From Tolypothrix sp. PCC 7712 (GTDB lineage: Bacteria > Cyanobacteriota > Cyanobacteriia > Cyanobacteriales > Nostocaceae), in assembly GCF_025860405.1 (NCBI RefSeq), contig NZ_CP063785.1:6015390-6079389 (forward strand): a stretch of DNA of 64,000 nucleotides, written 5' to 3'. Both the position numbers and the translations under genes were made by a program. Below are positions 45,480 through 53,459 of the stretch, piece by piece (position 1 is the first letter of the stretch; every line of letters begins with the position of its first letter). The notes under the pieces are model-generated. The model was not told the DNA's origin. It was given only the letters and a program-made list of their open reading frames with translations, and searched no databases.

Positions 45480-45874
45480 ACCATGATTGGAACTAAAAGT
45501 TGCTCTTACCAGTGTGCTGCAACTTTTAGAAAATGTCTCTATCTTTAGAGCTAAAATAGGTAAGTAAGTTTAATATTGATTTAAAGAACTTAAGCACAAT
45601 TAGGCAAAGTGACGCAGCTTTATATATGCCTAATTATTCAGTAATGCAGATATCTTGGTACGCTACTTAGTGACAGAGCGTTGTACAAAGACTGATAATA
45701 TTAGACTTCTTGCAGAAGTTGGTAAAAGGTTAAGGGGGAAGGGGGAAAGGTTTTGTATTTTCCCCTTTAATCTTTTCTCTTCGCCCATCTCTTGCAAAAA
45801 ATGCAGCCCATTGACAGCGCCTAGTCACAAAGTAGTTACATCAGCTTAACTAAAACATCAGCAATAAGTAAGTT
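45480..45874. other. intergenic region
   Basis: About 395 bases. The segment near 45720-45785 is a purine-rich then pyrimidine-rich tract resembling the inner part of family 1 elements, without their terminal repeats. A 64-codon plus-strand frame across it has no recognisable motif. Confidence 0.4.
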
Positions 45875-46057
45875 CTAAGCGGCTGAATCTGAACGTTCTA
45901 TTTGCTGGCGAATGGTATCAATAGAAGCATTAATACCAGCCAATCTGGATTCTAAATCATCTCGTAGCCAAAGCAAGAATTTTAATTTACGTTCTAAGCT
46001 AGCTTTGCGCGAAATGGGTTCGCTTCCATAATAGGGGTTACCCCAAAAAGGAAACAT
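45875..46057 (-). CDS. small helical protein
   Basis: 60 residues with MFPFWGNPYYGSEPI followed by an amphipathic helix to the end. GAGGT lies six bases before the ATG, which supports a real start. The TnpB element ends about 25 bases upstream of this ATG, so the element has inserted into or near its leader and may have separated it from its original promoter. Function unknown. Confidence 0.55.
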   Translation of the reverse strand: MFPFWGNPYYGSEPISRKASLERKLKFLLWLRDDLESRLAGINASIDTIRQQIERSDSAA

Positions 46058-46082
46058 AGTTTACCTCTGTAATTAGCTTTTT

Positions 46083-46300
46083 TGACATACTCCCCAGCCT
46101 GAAGGCATGGGGATTCTAGCTTCAGACAGCGATTGCTGGCGTAGCCAGTCTGACATCACCTAAGCCAACAGTCGATGCCCCGACTGCACAAATATTGCGA
46201 CTAGCGTTTTCGTCTCTTCCATTAACTGACTGACAGGAAGGACAACGCCACTCTCTAACTGACAAATCAAGACTTTCTAGAATATGTTTACAATTAGAGC
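46083..46300 (-). ncRNA. predicted omega/reRNA of TnpB
   Basis: In IS605-type elements the guide RNA spans the tnpB 3' end and the right-end hairpin, and the guide lies just past the element. Here the RNA would read from within tnpB through the 46092-46112 hairpin on the minus strand, with a guide starting near 46082 and running down to about 46063. The 5' boundary is a guess. This is inferred from family knowledge. Confidence 0.4.
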
Positions 46301-47243
46301 ATGTCTTGCTACTTGGATACCACTGGTCGATAAAGACAACCAGTTTATTCTTCTTCTTGGCAACCCATTCTAGGATTTGCAGAAACTCACCAAACGCTAA
46401 GTCTGATATTTGCCTGCCCCAAAGACGTTGCATTCCTTTGAGATTTAAAGTCTCAAAACAGAGAATATCGAACCTATCTGTTAGCTCATGAGCTAATTTC
46501 CAGAACCAATCACGCCGACGGTTGGAAATATCTTCATGCTTGCGTACTAAATTCTTTCTGGCTCGTTCTCTGTTAGATGAGCCTTTTAGCTTTTTGGAAT
46601 GCCGCGAACTTGCTTTTTTAATGGCGCTTAGGGATTGCTTGAAAAATTGGGGCGATTCAATTTTAGTGCCGTCTGAGCAAGTGAGGAATGTCTTTAACCC
46701 AAAATCAAAGCCAGCGATTTTACCCGTCTTAACTTCAACTTCTGAGCTACCCTCATCAACAACCAAAACCATAAATAACTCACCTAACGGGGTGCGTTTA
46801 ATAGTTAGGGTTTTGACTGTTCCCTCAATTTCTCTGGACTTCCAAAACTGGTAAACTCGACTACCAATTTTTACCCTATTTCCACCCAAAAACTTATAAC
46901 CTGCCTGCTTAAGGGTGAACGATTTGTATTTCTTGACCTTCTTAAATCCTGGTGGTCTTACTCCTTTGTTATTGTGTTTGAAAAACAATTGGTAAGCTTT
47001 CTCAATGCGTTGACAAATATCTTGTGCTGCTTGAGAACCTACTGATTGCCAAAAAGAATTACGCTTTCTTAATTTGGCGATATGAGCCTGAAGTTTTGCA
47101 CAGTTTAAATGCTTGCCAAACATCCGGTAATACCTTTTATGTAGAGCAATGCAATGGTTATAAATCACTCCAGCAGCGTTGATTGTGCGCTTGAGGTGTC
47201 TATTCCTTTTGTGTTCGTACAATTTAAACTTCAGTGTTTTCAT
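46122..47243 (-). CDS. tnpB: TnpB RNA-guided endonuclease (IS605 OrfB)
   Basis: 373 residues, typical length. RuvC catalytic residues appear intact: Asp180 (GFDFGLK), Glu264 (CFETLNLKGM) and Asp344 (GRDENASRN). The zinc finger Cys315/318 and Cys334/337 sits between the last two. The N-terminal wedge region is normal. It should cleave DNA guided by an RNA from the element's right end. The likely promoter is TGGTATAAT (extended -10), whose TATAAT ends six bases before the ATG, implying a leaderless or nearly leaderless message. The divergent RHH gene may control it. Confidence 0.92.
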   Translation of the reverse strand: MKTLKFKLYEHKRNRHLKRTINAAGVIYNHCIALHKRYYRMFGKHLNCAKLQAHIAKLRKRNSFWQSVGSQAAQDICQRIEKAYQLFFKHNNKGVRPPGFKKVKKYKSFTLKQAGYKFLGGNRVKIGSRVYQFWKSREIEGTVKTLTIKRTPLGELFMVLVVDEGSSEVEVKTGKIAGFDFGLKTFLTCSDGTKIESPQFFKQSLSAIKKASSRHSKKLKGSSNRERARKNLVRKHEDISNRRRDWFWKLAHELTDRFDILCFETLNLKGMQRLWGRQISDLAFGEFLQILEWVAKKKNKLVVFIDQWYPSSKTCSNCKHILESLDLSVREWRCPSCQSVNGRDENASRNICAVGASTVGLGDVRLATPAIAV

Positions 47244-47281
47244 GCTAGTATTATACCATAAAACGACGGCAATATGACGGC
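47244..47281. promoter_or_regulatory. 38-base divergent promoter with tandem GACGGC sites
   Basis: The whole space between tnpB and the RHH gene. It holds an extended -10 for tnpB (TATAAT on the minus strand at 47255-47250) and two direct repeats GACGGC at 47265-47270 and 47276-47281, 11 bases apart. RHH dimers often bind tandem half-sites about one helical turn apart, so this may be the operator through which the RHH protein represses both genes (inference). Confidence 0.5.
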
Positions 47282-47428
47282 ATGAAGAAATTAACAGTTC
47301 GATGCTCTAATGAAGAGTATGAAACGCTTTTGAAATACTGCGAAGAAACAGATCGCACTCAAAATGACGTACTTAGAGAGATGATCCGGAAGTTGAAGAA
47401 AAGCCGTGCTAGAAGCACGGGGCTTTAG
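47282..47428 (+). CDS. short ribbon-helix-helix protein divergent from tnpB
   Basis: 48 residues. Strand KKLTVRCS, helix NEEYETLLKYCEETD, then RTQNDVLREMIRKLKK, the RHH/CopG fold. The last residues (SRARSTGL) and the stop codon are encoded by the left-end hairpin of the element, so the gene belongs to the element itself. It is probably a repressor of itself and of tnpB through the GACGGC repeats. It lies below the usual length cut-off of gene callers. Confidence 0.72.
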   Translation: MKKLTVRCSNEEYETLLKYCEETDRTQNDVLREMIRKLKKSRARSTGL

Positions 47429-47994
47429 ACCCAATTTTTTGGTAACAGTGCAATTGCTTGTACCAATACATTCTGACTAATCACTATTAAATGCAGATGA
47501 GTGATAACCGAACATTATTGTACGTGCTTTGCGATCGCCAGTTCAAATTTGCCCAAATATCAGTTTCATAGCTTGTGTTAGGCGTAAGCCGTAACACACA
47601 AAAAGCATTGCTACAGGTGACGTTCGCTACTAACGTATGCGACAGATGAAACAAGCGATCGCTTCAATAATTCAGTTTAGCTGATAGGGGGATAATGCCA
47701 TTGTAGTTTTTTGGCAATGGCTCTAGGCATGATAAGTATAAGTCTCAGAAGTAATTAGAAAAACTAATGATGGTGAGTTTATTGCAGTCTGCGGCTGATA
47801 GCGTAATAAAACTTATAGGAAAATCATCAGGAAACCTTCTTGCTCAATGTGGATTTAAACAGAGCAAGTTTCTCCATCTTTCATGGTGCGCTCCACTCAA
47901 CCTCAATAATGATTTACAGTAGTTAAGGATAGTGATTGTGAATTCAGATTTTTAGATAATTATTGATTTTTTTTCTGAGAGACAAGGGGTTATT
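47429..47994. other. intergenic region
   Basis: About 565 bases. Short frames occur (for example 51 codons from an ATG near 47767) with no motif or ribosome site that convinces me. Two HIP1-related octamers are present. The 3' end holds the leader of the next small gene. Confidence 0.4.
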
Positions 47995-48252
47995 ATGACA
48001 GAATCAAACCGCATTATCAAAGAAAACTTTATCTATCCTCGCAGTCGTTACTATGGACAAATAACACCAGAAAGCTTATTATTCAATGCAAATCTCCAAG
48101 AGTTTTCCCAAAAAATCACTTATATTTCCTGCCTGGAAACTAGCGGTAAACTTTCACCAGATGAAGCTTATCGGCAAATCAAAAAAATTTGGAAGCAGTT
48201 AAAAAAATCTAAAAAAGAATTAGGAATTAATCCCAATATCAACGGTCTGTAA
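47995..48252 (+). CDS. small conserved cyanobacterial protein (DUF7219-like)
   Basis: 85 residues. FIYPRSRYYGQITPESLLFNANLQEF (about 12-37) followed by LSPDEAYRQIKKIWKQLKKSKK is a pattern I associate with a small conserved cyanobacterial family of unknown function; the DUF number is from memory. AAGGGG precedes the ATG at a suitable distance. No membrane segment. Confidence 0.6.
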   Translation: MTESNRIIKENFIYPRSRYYGQITPESLLFNANLQEFSQKITYISCLETSGKLSPDEAYRQIKKIWKQLKKSKKELGINPNINGL

Positions 48253-48312
48253 GGCATGATATAACAGAGCTAATACAGCTAAATTTTAAATACTATCATG
48301 TCTAGGCAGTAG

Positions 48313-48339
48313 GGTGCGTTAGCCTTGTTGTAACGCACC
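48313..48339. terminator. hairpin repeat
   Basis: GGTGCGTTA (48313-48321) pairs with TAACGCACC (48331-48339), nine perfect pairs, 60 bases after the small conserved gene. The same sequence motif forms the hairpin at 30233-30260. No T-run follows, so terminator activity is uncertain. Confidence 0.4.
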
Positions 48340-48464
48340 ACCAAAGCTTTTGTTGCGTTATTTACTGATATTTTTCAGAAATCAAATTCAATAGATATTT
48401 GGGTTGCTACCATTTACGAAATATTGGTAAATTTAAATATCTATGACATCTATTTTAAATCACA

Positions 48465-48929
48465 ATGGCAGCAGAAATCGAGAGAAAATTTCTAGTCCAA
48501 GGAGATAGTTGGAGAAACCTAGTTGAGGGTAGTTTATATATTCAAGGATATATTTCTACAAAAAAAGAAGCGACTGTCCGCGTTCGGATAGCAGGTAACC
48601 AGGCATATTTAACAATTAAAGGCAAGACTGTTCAATATAGTAGGTCAGAGTTTGAATATCCAATTCCACTAGAAGATGCTCGCGAAATGCTAAATACTTT
48701 GTGCGAAAAGCCTCTAATAGAAAAAACTCGCTACAAAATAGCATACGGTAATTTAATATGGGAAATAGATGAGTTTGATGGTGTTAATAAAGGATTGATA
48801 TTAGCAGAAGTTGAACTCAGCCACGAACAACAGCAAATTGAACTACCAATTTGGGTCGGTGAAGAAGTTTCCCATGATCCTAAGTATTTTAATAGTAATT
48901 TAGCTAAATATCCTTTCTCCGAATGGTAG
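48465..48929 (+). CDS. CYTH-domain phosphatase (triphosphate tunnel metalloenzyme)
   Basis: 154 residues, the size of single-domain bacterial members. The signature ExExK is present at residues 4-8 (EIERK). Alternating charged strands (VRVRIAGNQAYLTIKG, EFEYPIP, YKIAYGNLIWEIDEFDG, LILAEVELS) line the eight-stranded tunnel. Such proteins hydrolyse inorganic tripolyphosphate or related triphosphates. It stands next to an oxidoreductase gene with no obvious link. Confidence 0.9.
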   Translation: MAAEIERKFLVQGDSWRNLVEGSLYIQGYISTKKEATVRVRIAGNQAYLTIKGKTVQYSRSEFEYPIPLEDAREMLNTLCEKPLIEKTRYKIAYGNLIWEIDEFDGVNKGLILAEVELSHEQQQIELPIWVGEEVSHDPKYFNSNLAKYPFSEW

Positions 48930-48995
48930 CCACCGATGTTGATTGTGCAAGACTTGGCAGAATAAGTATGGACTATGCACTCATGACTAGCGGCT

Positions 48996-50540
48996 ATGAA
49001 CCAAACAGATGTAGTTGTAATTGGTAGTGGGATAGGAGGTTTGAGTTGTGCGGCTGTTCTGGCTCGCTATGGCTTTGATGTGATTGTGTGTGAGAGTCAT
49101 ACAATTGCTGGTGGGGCGGCGCACAGTTTTGAACGTCAAGGATTTAAGTTTGATTCGGGGCCTTCTCTTTATTCTGGGTTGTCTTACAGTCCGTCTGTGA
49201 ACCCTTTACGACAAGTATTAGATGTAATTGGGGTTGATTTGCCTTGTGTGACCTATGATACTTGGGGCTGTCGCCTACCAGAGGGTGATTTTGATACATC
49301 TGTAGGTGCAGAAGAGTTTTGTGAAGTACTGTCTAGGCTGCGGGGAGAAGATGCGGTGTCTGAATGGCGACACTTGCAAGAGGTGATGACACCACTAGCC
49401 CAAGCTGCGATCGCTCTCCCTTCAGCTGCATTACGCTGGGATATAGGTGCGGCTTTAACTGTGGGCAAATTCGCGCCATATTTGGCTCAACACGCTGGCA
49501 ATATGATGAAATTAACGGGGCCCTTCTCCCGCATTATGGATGATGTTGTCCGCGATCGCTTCATTAGCAATTGGCTGAACTTACTATGTTTTCTGCTCTC
49601 TGGACTACCCGCATCGGGGACTAACGCCGCCGAAGTAGCATTTATGTTTGCCGACTGGTACAAACCCGGAGTCACTTTAGATTACCCTGTCGGTGGTAGT
49701 GGTGCTTTGGTCAATGCACTGGTGCAAGGACTAGAAAAACATGGCGGGAAAATCATGTTAGGCGCTCATGTTGAGCAAGTTTTGGTAGAAGGAAATAGAG
49801 CAGTTGGTGTAAGGTTGCGTGATGGTGAAGAAATTCGGGCGCGGCGGGCGGTTGTGTCTAATGCTGCGGTGTGGGATACATTGAAACTACTACCACAAGG
49901 GGCTTTACCAGAAAAATTTCGCAGCCAACGCCAAGCCACACCGGAATGTGACAGCTTTATGCATCTGCATTTAGGTATTGATGCTCAAGGTTTACCAGCA
50001 GATTTAGCTTGTCATTATATTGTGGTGAATGATTGGCAATTGGGTATTACTGCACCGCAAAATGTCGTGCTGGTATCTATCCCCTCAATTCTCGATCCAT
50101 CCCTTGCACCCCCAGGTAAGCAGGTAATTCATGTATATACGCCTGGTAATGAACCCTACGCACTTTGGCAAGGAATGGATAGGAGAAGTCAGGAATATGA
50201 ACAACAAAAGCGATCGCGCGCTGAGGTAATGTGGCAAGCTTTAGAACGCATCATTCCCGATATCCGCACCCGTTGCGAAATCACCTTGGTTGGTACACCT
50301 CTTACCCACGAACGTTTTTTACGTCGTCATCGTGGTTCTTACGGCCCTGCAATTTCTGCTGCTTCTGGTTTATTTCCTGGTCATGGTACACCCTTAGCGG
50401 GGTTAATATGCTGCGGTGATTCCACATTCCCTGGCATCGGTTTACCCGCCGTTGCCGCTAGTGGGATGATTGTTGCTAATACCCTGGCTCCTGTGAGTAA
50501 GCATTTAGCTCTGTTGAAGGAGATAGGGGCTTTTCGCTAA
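48996..50540 (+). CDS. FAD-dependent phytoene-desaturase/carotenoid-isomerase-like oxidoreductase
   Basis: 514 residues. The N-terminal FAD-binding motif VVVIGSGIGGLSCAAVLARYG (about 5-25) and GGAAHSFERQGFKFDSGPSL follow the phytoene-desaturase/CRTISO family pattern. The C-terminus carries GLICCGDSTFPGIGLPAVAASGM, the second FAD contact. It may act on a carotenoid or a related polyene or retinoid substrate. The specific reaction cannot be read. Confidence 0.82.
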   Translation: MNQTDVVVIGSGIGGLSCAAVLARYGFDVIVCESHTIAGGAAHSFERQGFKFDSGPSLYSGLSYSPSVNPLRQVLDVIGVDLPCVTYDTWGCRLPEGDFDTSVGAEEFCEVLSRLRGEDAVSEWRHLQEVMTPLAQAAIALPSAALRWDIGAALTVGKFAPYLAQHAGNMMKLTGPFSRIMDDVVRDRFISNWLNLLCFLLSGLPASGTNAAEVAFMFADWYKPGVTLDYPVGGSGALVNALVQGLEKHGGKIMLGAHVEQVLVEGNRAVGVRLRDGEEIRARRAVVSNAAVWDTLKLLPQGALPEKFRSQRQATPECDSFMHLHLGIDAQGLPADLACHYIVVNDWQLGITAPQNVVLVSIPSILDPSLAPPGKQVIHVYTPGNEPYALWQGMDRRSQEYEQQKRSRAEVMWQALERIIPDIRTRCEITLVGTPLTHERFLRRHRGSYGPAISAASGLFPGHGTPLAGLICCGDSTFPGIGLPAVAASGMIVANTLAPVSKHLALLKEIGAFR

Positions 50541-50554
50541 TAAAAATATACAGT

Positions 50555-50660
50555 CGCGTTGGTGAGCAGAGGGAGCAGAGGAAGCAGGGGAGCAGAGGGG
50601 GAGAAAAGAAATACCCAATTTCCCATGCCCAATGCCCAATGCCCCATGCCCGCTAACATT
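50555..50660. repeat. AGCAGAGG-type and CCCAATG-type short repeats
   Basis: A purine-rich run of AGCAGAGGG-like units (50568-50605) is followed by CCCATGCCCAATGCCCAATG units (50620-50652). It sits between the oxidoreductase and helicase genes. The second part matches the segment found in frame inside the STAND gene near 54160. Confidence 0.75.
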
Positions 50661-50728
50661 TAGTACTAATGTACTATAATAATTTTATTTCTATGCTTAT
50701 AATGATGTGCGGCATTTTTAATTGAGCA

Positions 50729-52960
50729 ATGTCCACTTCCCCAACCCATCAACAGCAAACAATCAACGCCTCACCTAACTACGAAACCATTACCGGAGTA
50801 GTAGAACGCCTGACTTTTTACTCAGAGGAATCAGGCTATACGGTAGCGAGGCTGGTACGTCCTCATGCTAAGGACTTGACCACAATTACTGGTAGCTTTG
50901 CCAATATTCAACCAGGACAAACACTGCAACTCACAGGTTTTTGGCGCGAGCATCCCCAGTATGGCCCCCAGTTTCAAGTCGTCAATTATCAGGAAACTAA
51001 ACCAGCTACACTCACAGGAATTGAAAAGTATCTAGGTAGTGGACTGATTAAGGGTGTGGGGCCAGTCACAGCCAAACGCATTGTTGCTCACTTTGGACAG
51101 GAAACCTTGGAGATTATCGAGCATCAAATTGAGCGATTGATTGAAGTTCCAGGGATAGCCAAAAAGCGCATCAAGTTAATCAAAAACGCTTGGGAAACGC
51201 AAAAAGCCATTAAAGAAGTCATGGTATTTTTGCAAGGGCATGGTGTTTCTACGACATACGCGGTAAAAATTTACAAGCAGTACGGAGAGCAGGCGATCGC
51301 CAAAGTTACAGAAAATCCTTACCAGTTGGCAGCCGATATTTATGGGATTGGATTTTTGACTGCCGATAAAATTGCTCGTAATATCGGAATCGCGCCAGAT
51401 AGTGAGTTTAGATATTGTGCAGGTATTATTCATGCTTTGAGTGCAGCCGCAGAAGATGGGCATTGTTATTTACCTGACAGCGAATTGACCGAGAGTGTCA
51501 TTAAATTGCTCACCACTGACGAGCATCAGCCACAAGAATCTGCCATTGCTCAAACTATTAAAGACATGGCACTCAAAGATGACTTAATTAGAGAGAAAAC
51601 ACCAGAGAAAACGGTACTTTGTTATAAGCCAACTTACTACCACACTGAGGAAAATTTAGCACAACTCATATCTCAGCGTTTGAGTCAACCAGTAGTACAA
51701 GATATTCCCAGAGTGCGGGCTTGGCTAGAGCGATTTACCAGCAGCCAGAAAATTCAGCTTTCAGAACAACAGCAACAAGCCGTAGAAATGGCGGCTTATT
51801 CTCCTGTAATGATTTTGACAGGCGGCCCTGGTGTAGGTAAAACCTTTACTACCCACACCATAGTCAGTTTATGGAAGGCAATGGGCAAATCTATTGCTTT
51901 AGCTGCACCAACTGGGAGAGCCGCTCAAAGACTGGGCGAAATGACTGGGTTAGAAGCGAAGACGATACATCGCTTACTGGAATTTGAACCAAAAACCATG
52001 AGTTTTAAGTGCGACAATCACAATCCTTTGCCCCACCAGGCGATTATTGCTGATGAAGCATCAATGCTGGATTTATTTTTGGCGTATTCTTTAATAAATG
52101 CTGTAGCAGCTGGCGCTCAACTATTATTAGTAGGAGATATCGATCAGTTACCCTCGGTGGGGCCAGGACAAGTACTGGCTGATTTGATCAATTCTCGGCA
52201 AGTGCCAGTAGTGCGCTTAACACAGGTATTTAGGCAAGCTCAACAAAGCGCCATTGTCAGCGCCGCACATCAAATTAATCGCGGACAATCTCCCACAATT
52301 GAGCCAATTTCCGATCAGCCGGTATCTGATTGTCTGTGGCATGGGGGAGGATTTGAACCAGAACATGGAGTACAAACGATTTGCGAGTTAATTACAGACT
52401 TAATTCCTCGCTTAGGATTTAATGCCGCTACCGATGTGCAAGTACTTTCGCCAATGACACGCGGGGTTGTAGGCACTCGCAACCTCAATACTGTATTGCA
52501 ACAGCTAATTAACCCTCCCAGCCCCGACAAGGTTGAGATTACTAGGGGTGGGATGACTTTACGTGTAGGCGATCGCATTATTCAGCAGATGAACGACTAC
52601 AACCGCGAAGTTTTCAATGGGGATTTGGGAATTATCGCAGGTATTGATACAGAGGAGCAGGAAGTGACAGTGCAGTATGGCGAGCGCTTAGTAGTTTACG
52701 ATTATGCTGACCTAAATGAAATATCCCTAGCATTCGCCACCACAATTCATAAATCTCAAGGCAGTGAGTATCCAGTAGTAATTTTGCCACTATATATGCA
52801 GCACTATATGATGCTGTCGCAAAACCTGTTTTACACTGGGCTAACTCGTGCTAAAAAGTTGGCAATTGTGATTGGCTCGAAAAAAGCCATATCCCTGGCT
52901 GTGCGCTCCAGTGACGATAAACAACGCTACACAAGATTACAACAGCGATTGCAGAACTAA
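50729..52960 (+). CDS. recD2: RecD2-like superfamily 1B DNA helicase
   Basis: 743 residues, the RecD2 length. The N-terminal OB-like region and helix-hairpin-helix repeats (LTGIEKYLGSGLIKGVGPVTAKRIV) precede the motor. Walker A is GGPGVGKT at 365-372, Walker B IIADEASMLD, and motif LLLVGDIDQLPSVGPG. The C-terminal motif VI-like segment is SLAFATTIHKSQGSEYPVV. It unwinds DNA with 5'-3' polarity in family members. It stands alone without RecB or RecC, as usual for RecD2. Confidence 0.9.
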   Translation: MSTSPTHQQQTINASPNYETITGVVERLTFYSEESGYTVARLVRPHAKDLTTITGSFANIQPGQTLQLTGFWREHPQYGPQFQVVNYQETKPATLTGIEKYLGSGLIKGVGPVTAKRIVAHFGQETLEIIEHQIERLIEVPGIAKKRIKLIKNAWETQKAIKEVMVFLQGHGVSTTYAVKIYKQYGEQAIAKVTENPYQLAADIYGIGFLTADKIARNIGIAPDSEFRYCAGIIHALSAAAEDGHCYLPDSELTESVIKLLTTDEHQPQESAIAQTIKDMALKDDLIREKTPEKTVLCYKPTYYHTEENLAQLISQRLSQPVVQDIPRVRAWLERFTSSQKIQLSEQQQQAVEMAAYSPVMILTGGPGVGKTFTTHTIVSLWKAMGKSIALAAPTGRAAQRLGEMTGLEAKTIHRLLEFEPKTMSFKCDNHNPLPHQAIIADEASMLDLFLAYSLINAVAAGAQLLLVGDIDQLPSVGPGQVLADLINSRQVPVVRLTQVFRQAQQSAIVSAAHQINRGQSPTIEPISDQPVSDCLWHGGGFEPEHGVQTICELITDLIPRLGFNAATDVQVLSPMTRGVVGTRNLNTVLQQLINPPSPDKVEITRGGMTLRVGDRIIQQMNDYNREVFNGDLGIIAGIDTEEQEVTVQYGERLVVYDYADLNEISLAFATTIHKSQGSEYPVVILPLYMQHYMMLSQNLFYTGLTRAKKLAIVIGSKKAISLAVRSSDDKQRYTRLQQRLQN

Positions 52961-53215
52961 TAGGGCGGTGCATTTCAAGATTACTAGTCAGGGCTGTCAT
53001 TTGACATTTGTCCTTTGTCATTTGTGATTGGTAAGAGTTTCGAGCCTATTGACGTTTCATAAGGGACTTCCAAGTAAAAAAACATTCCATTGCTATTGTT
53101 CACTGTTGAGCGTTGACTGCTGACTGTTAACTGTGAACCGTCAACAGTCAACGAATTGAACGGAATAATTTATTTTTTGGAGTTCCCTAACATAGTTTGG
53201 TGCAATTACCGACTT

Positions 53216-53350
53216 ATACCAATTTGAAAAAAGAACGCGACAGATGAGTAGGGGCACGGCACCAGTAAGATATTTGATATGCCAAAAGATTGCGGATGCC
53301 GTGCCCTTACAAAGAATTTATCTGTCGCAAACATTATTTGAATTGGTATT
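53216..53350. repeat. inverted-repeat element family 3, full copy
   Basis: About 135 bases bounded by ATACCAATTTGAAAAAAG and its partial reverse complement ending AAACATTATTTGAATTGGTAT. Inner arms GCGACAGAT / ATCTGTCGC and GGGGCACGGCA / TGCCGTGCCC also pair, so nearly the whole element can fold as a hairpin. The same unit occurs at 43145 in reverse orientation. No gene. Confidence 0.8.
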
Positions 53351-53354
53351 ACTT

Positions 53355-53459
53355 AATACCAATTCAAATAATGTTTGATGTGATACCAATTTGAAAAAAG
53401 AATGCGACAGATTGTAGGGACAAGGCAGTGCCTTGCCCTCTAGAATATTATTGATGTGT
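53355..53459. repeat. partial family 3 copy overlapping the STAND gene stop
   Basis: An isolated end (AATACCAATTCAAATAATG, 53355-53373) is followed by a left-hand part (ATACCAATTTGAAAAAAGAA..., from 53383) running through GCAGTGCCTTGCCCTCTAGA to GATGTGT at 53459. The intact copy at 62245-62549 continues past GATGTGT, so this copy is truncated at the STAND gene. Its reverse strand provides the last five residues and the stop of that gene. Confidence 0.7.

Larger units (their letters stand above)
46083..47430 (-). mobile_element. IS605-type element with tnpB and an RHH gene, no tnpA
   Basis: The right end contains the hairpin CCCCAGCCTGAAGGCATGGGG (46092-46112, flanked by GACATACT) typical of IS605-group ends. 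The left end has the hairpin GCCGTGCTAGAAGCACGG near 47402-47420. Between them lie an intact tnpB and a small divergent RHH gene. No Y1 transposase (tnpA) is present, so mobility would require one supplied elsewhere. Boundaries are estimated from the hairpins. Confidence 0.7.
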
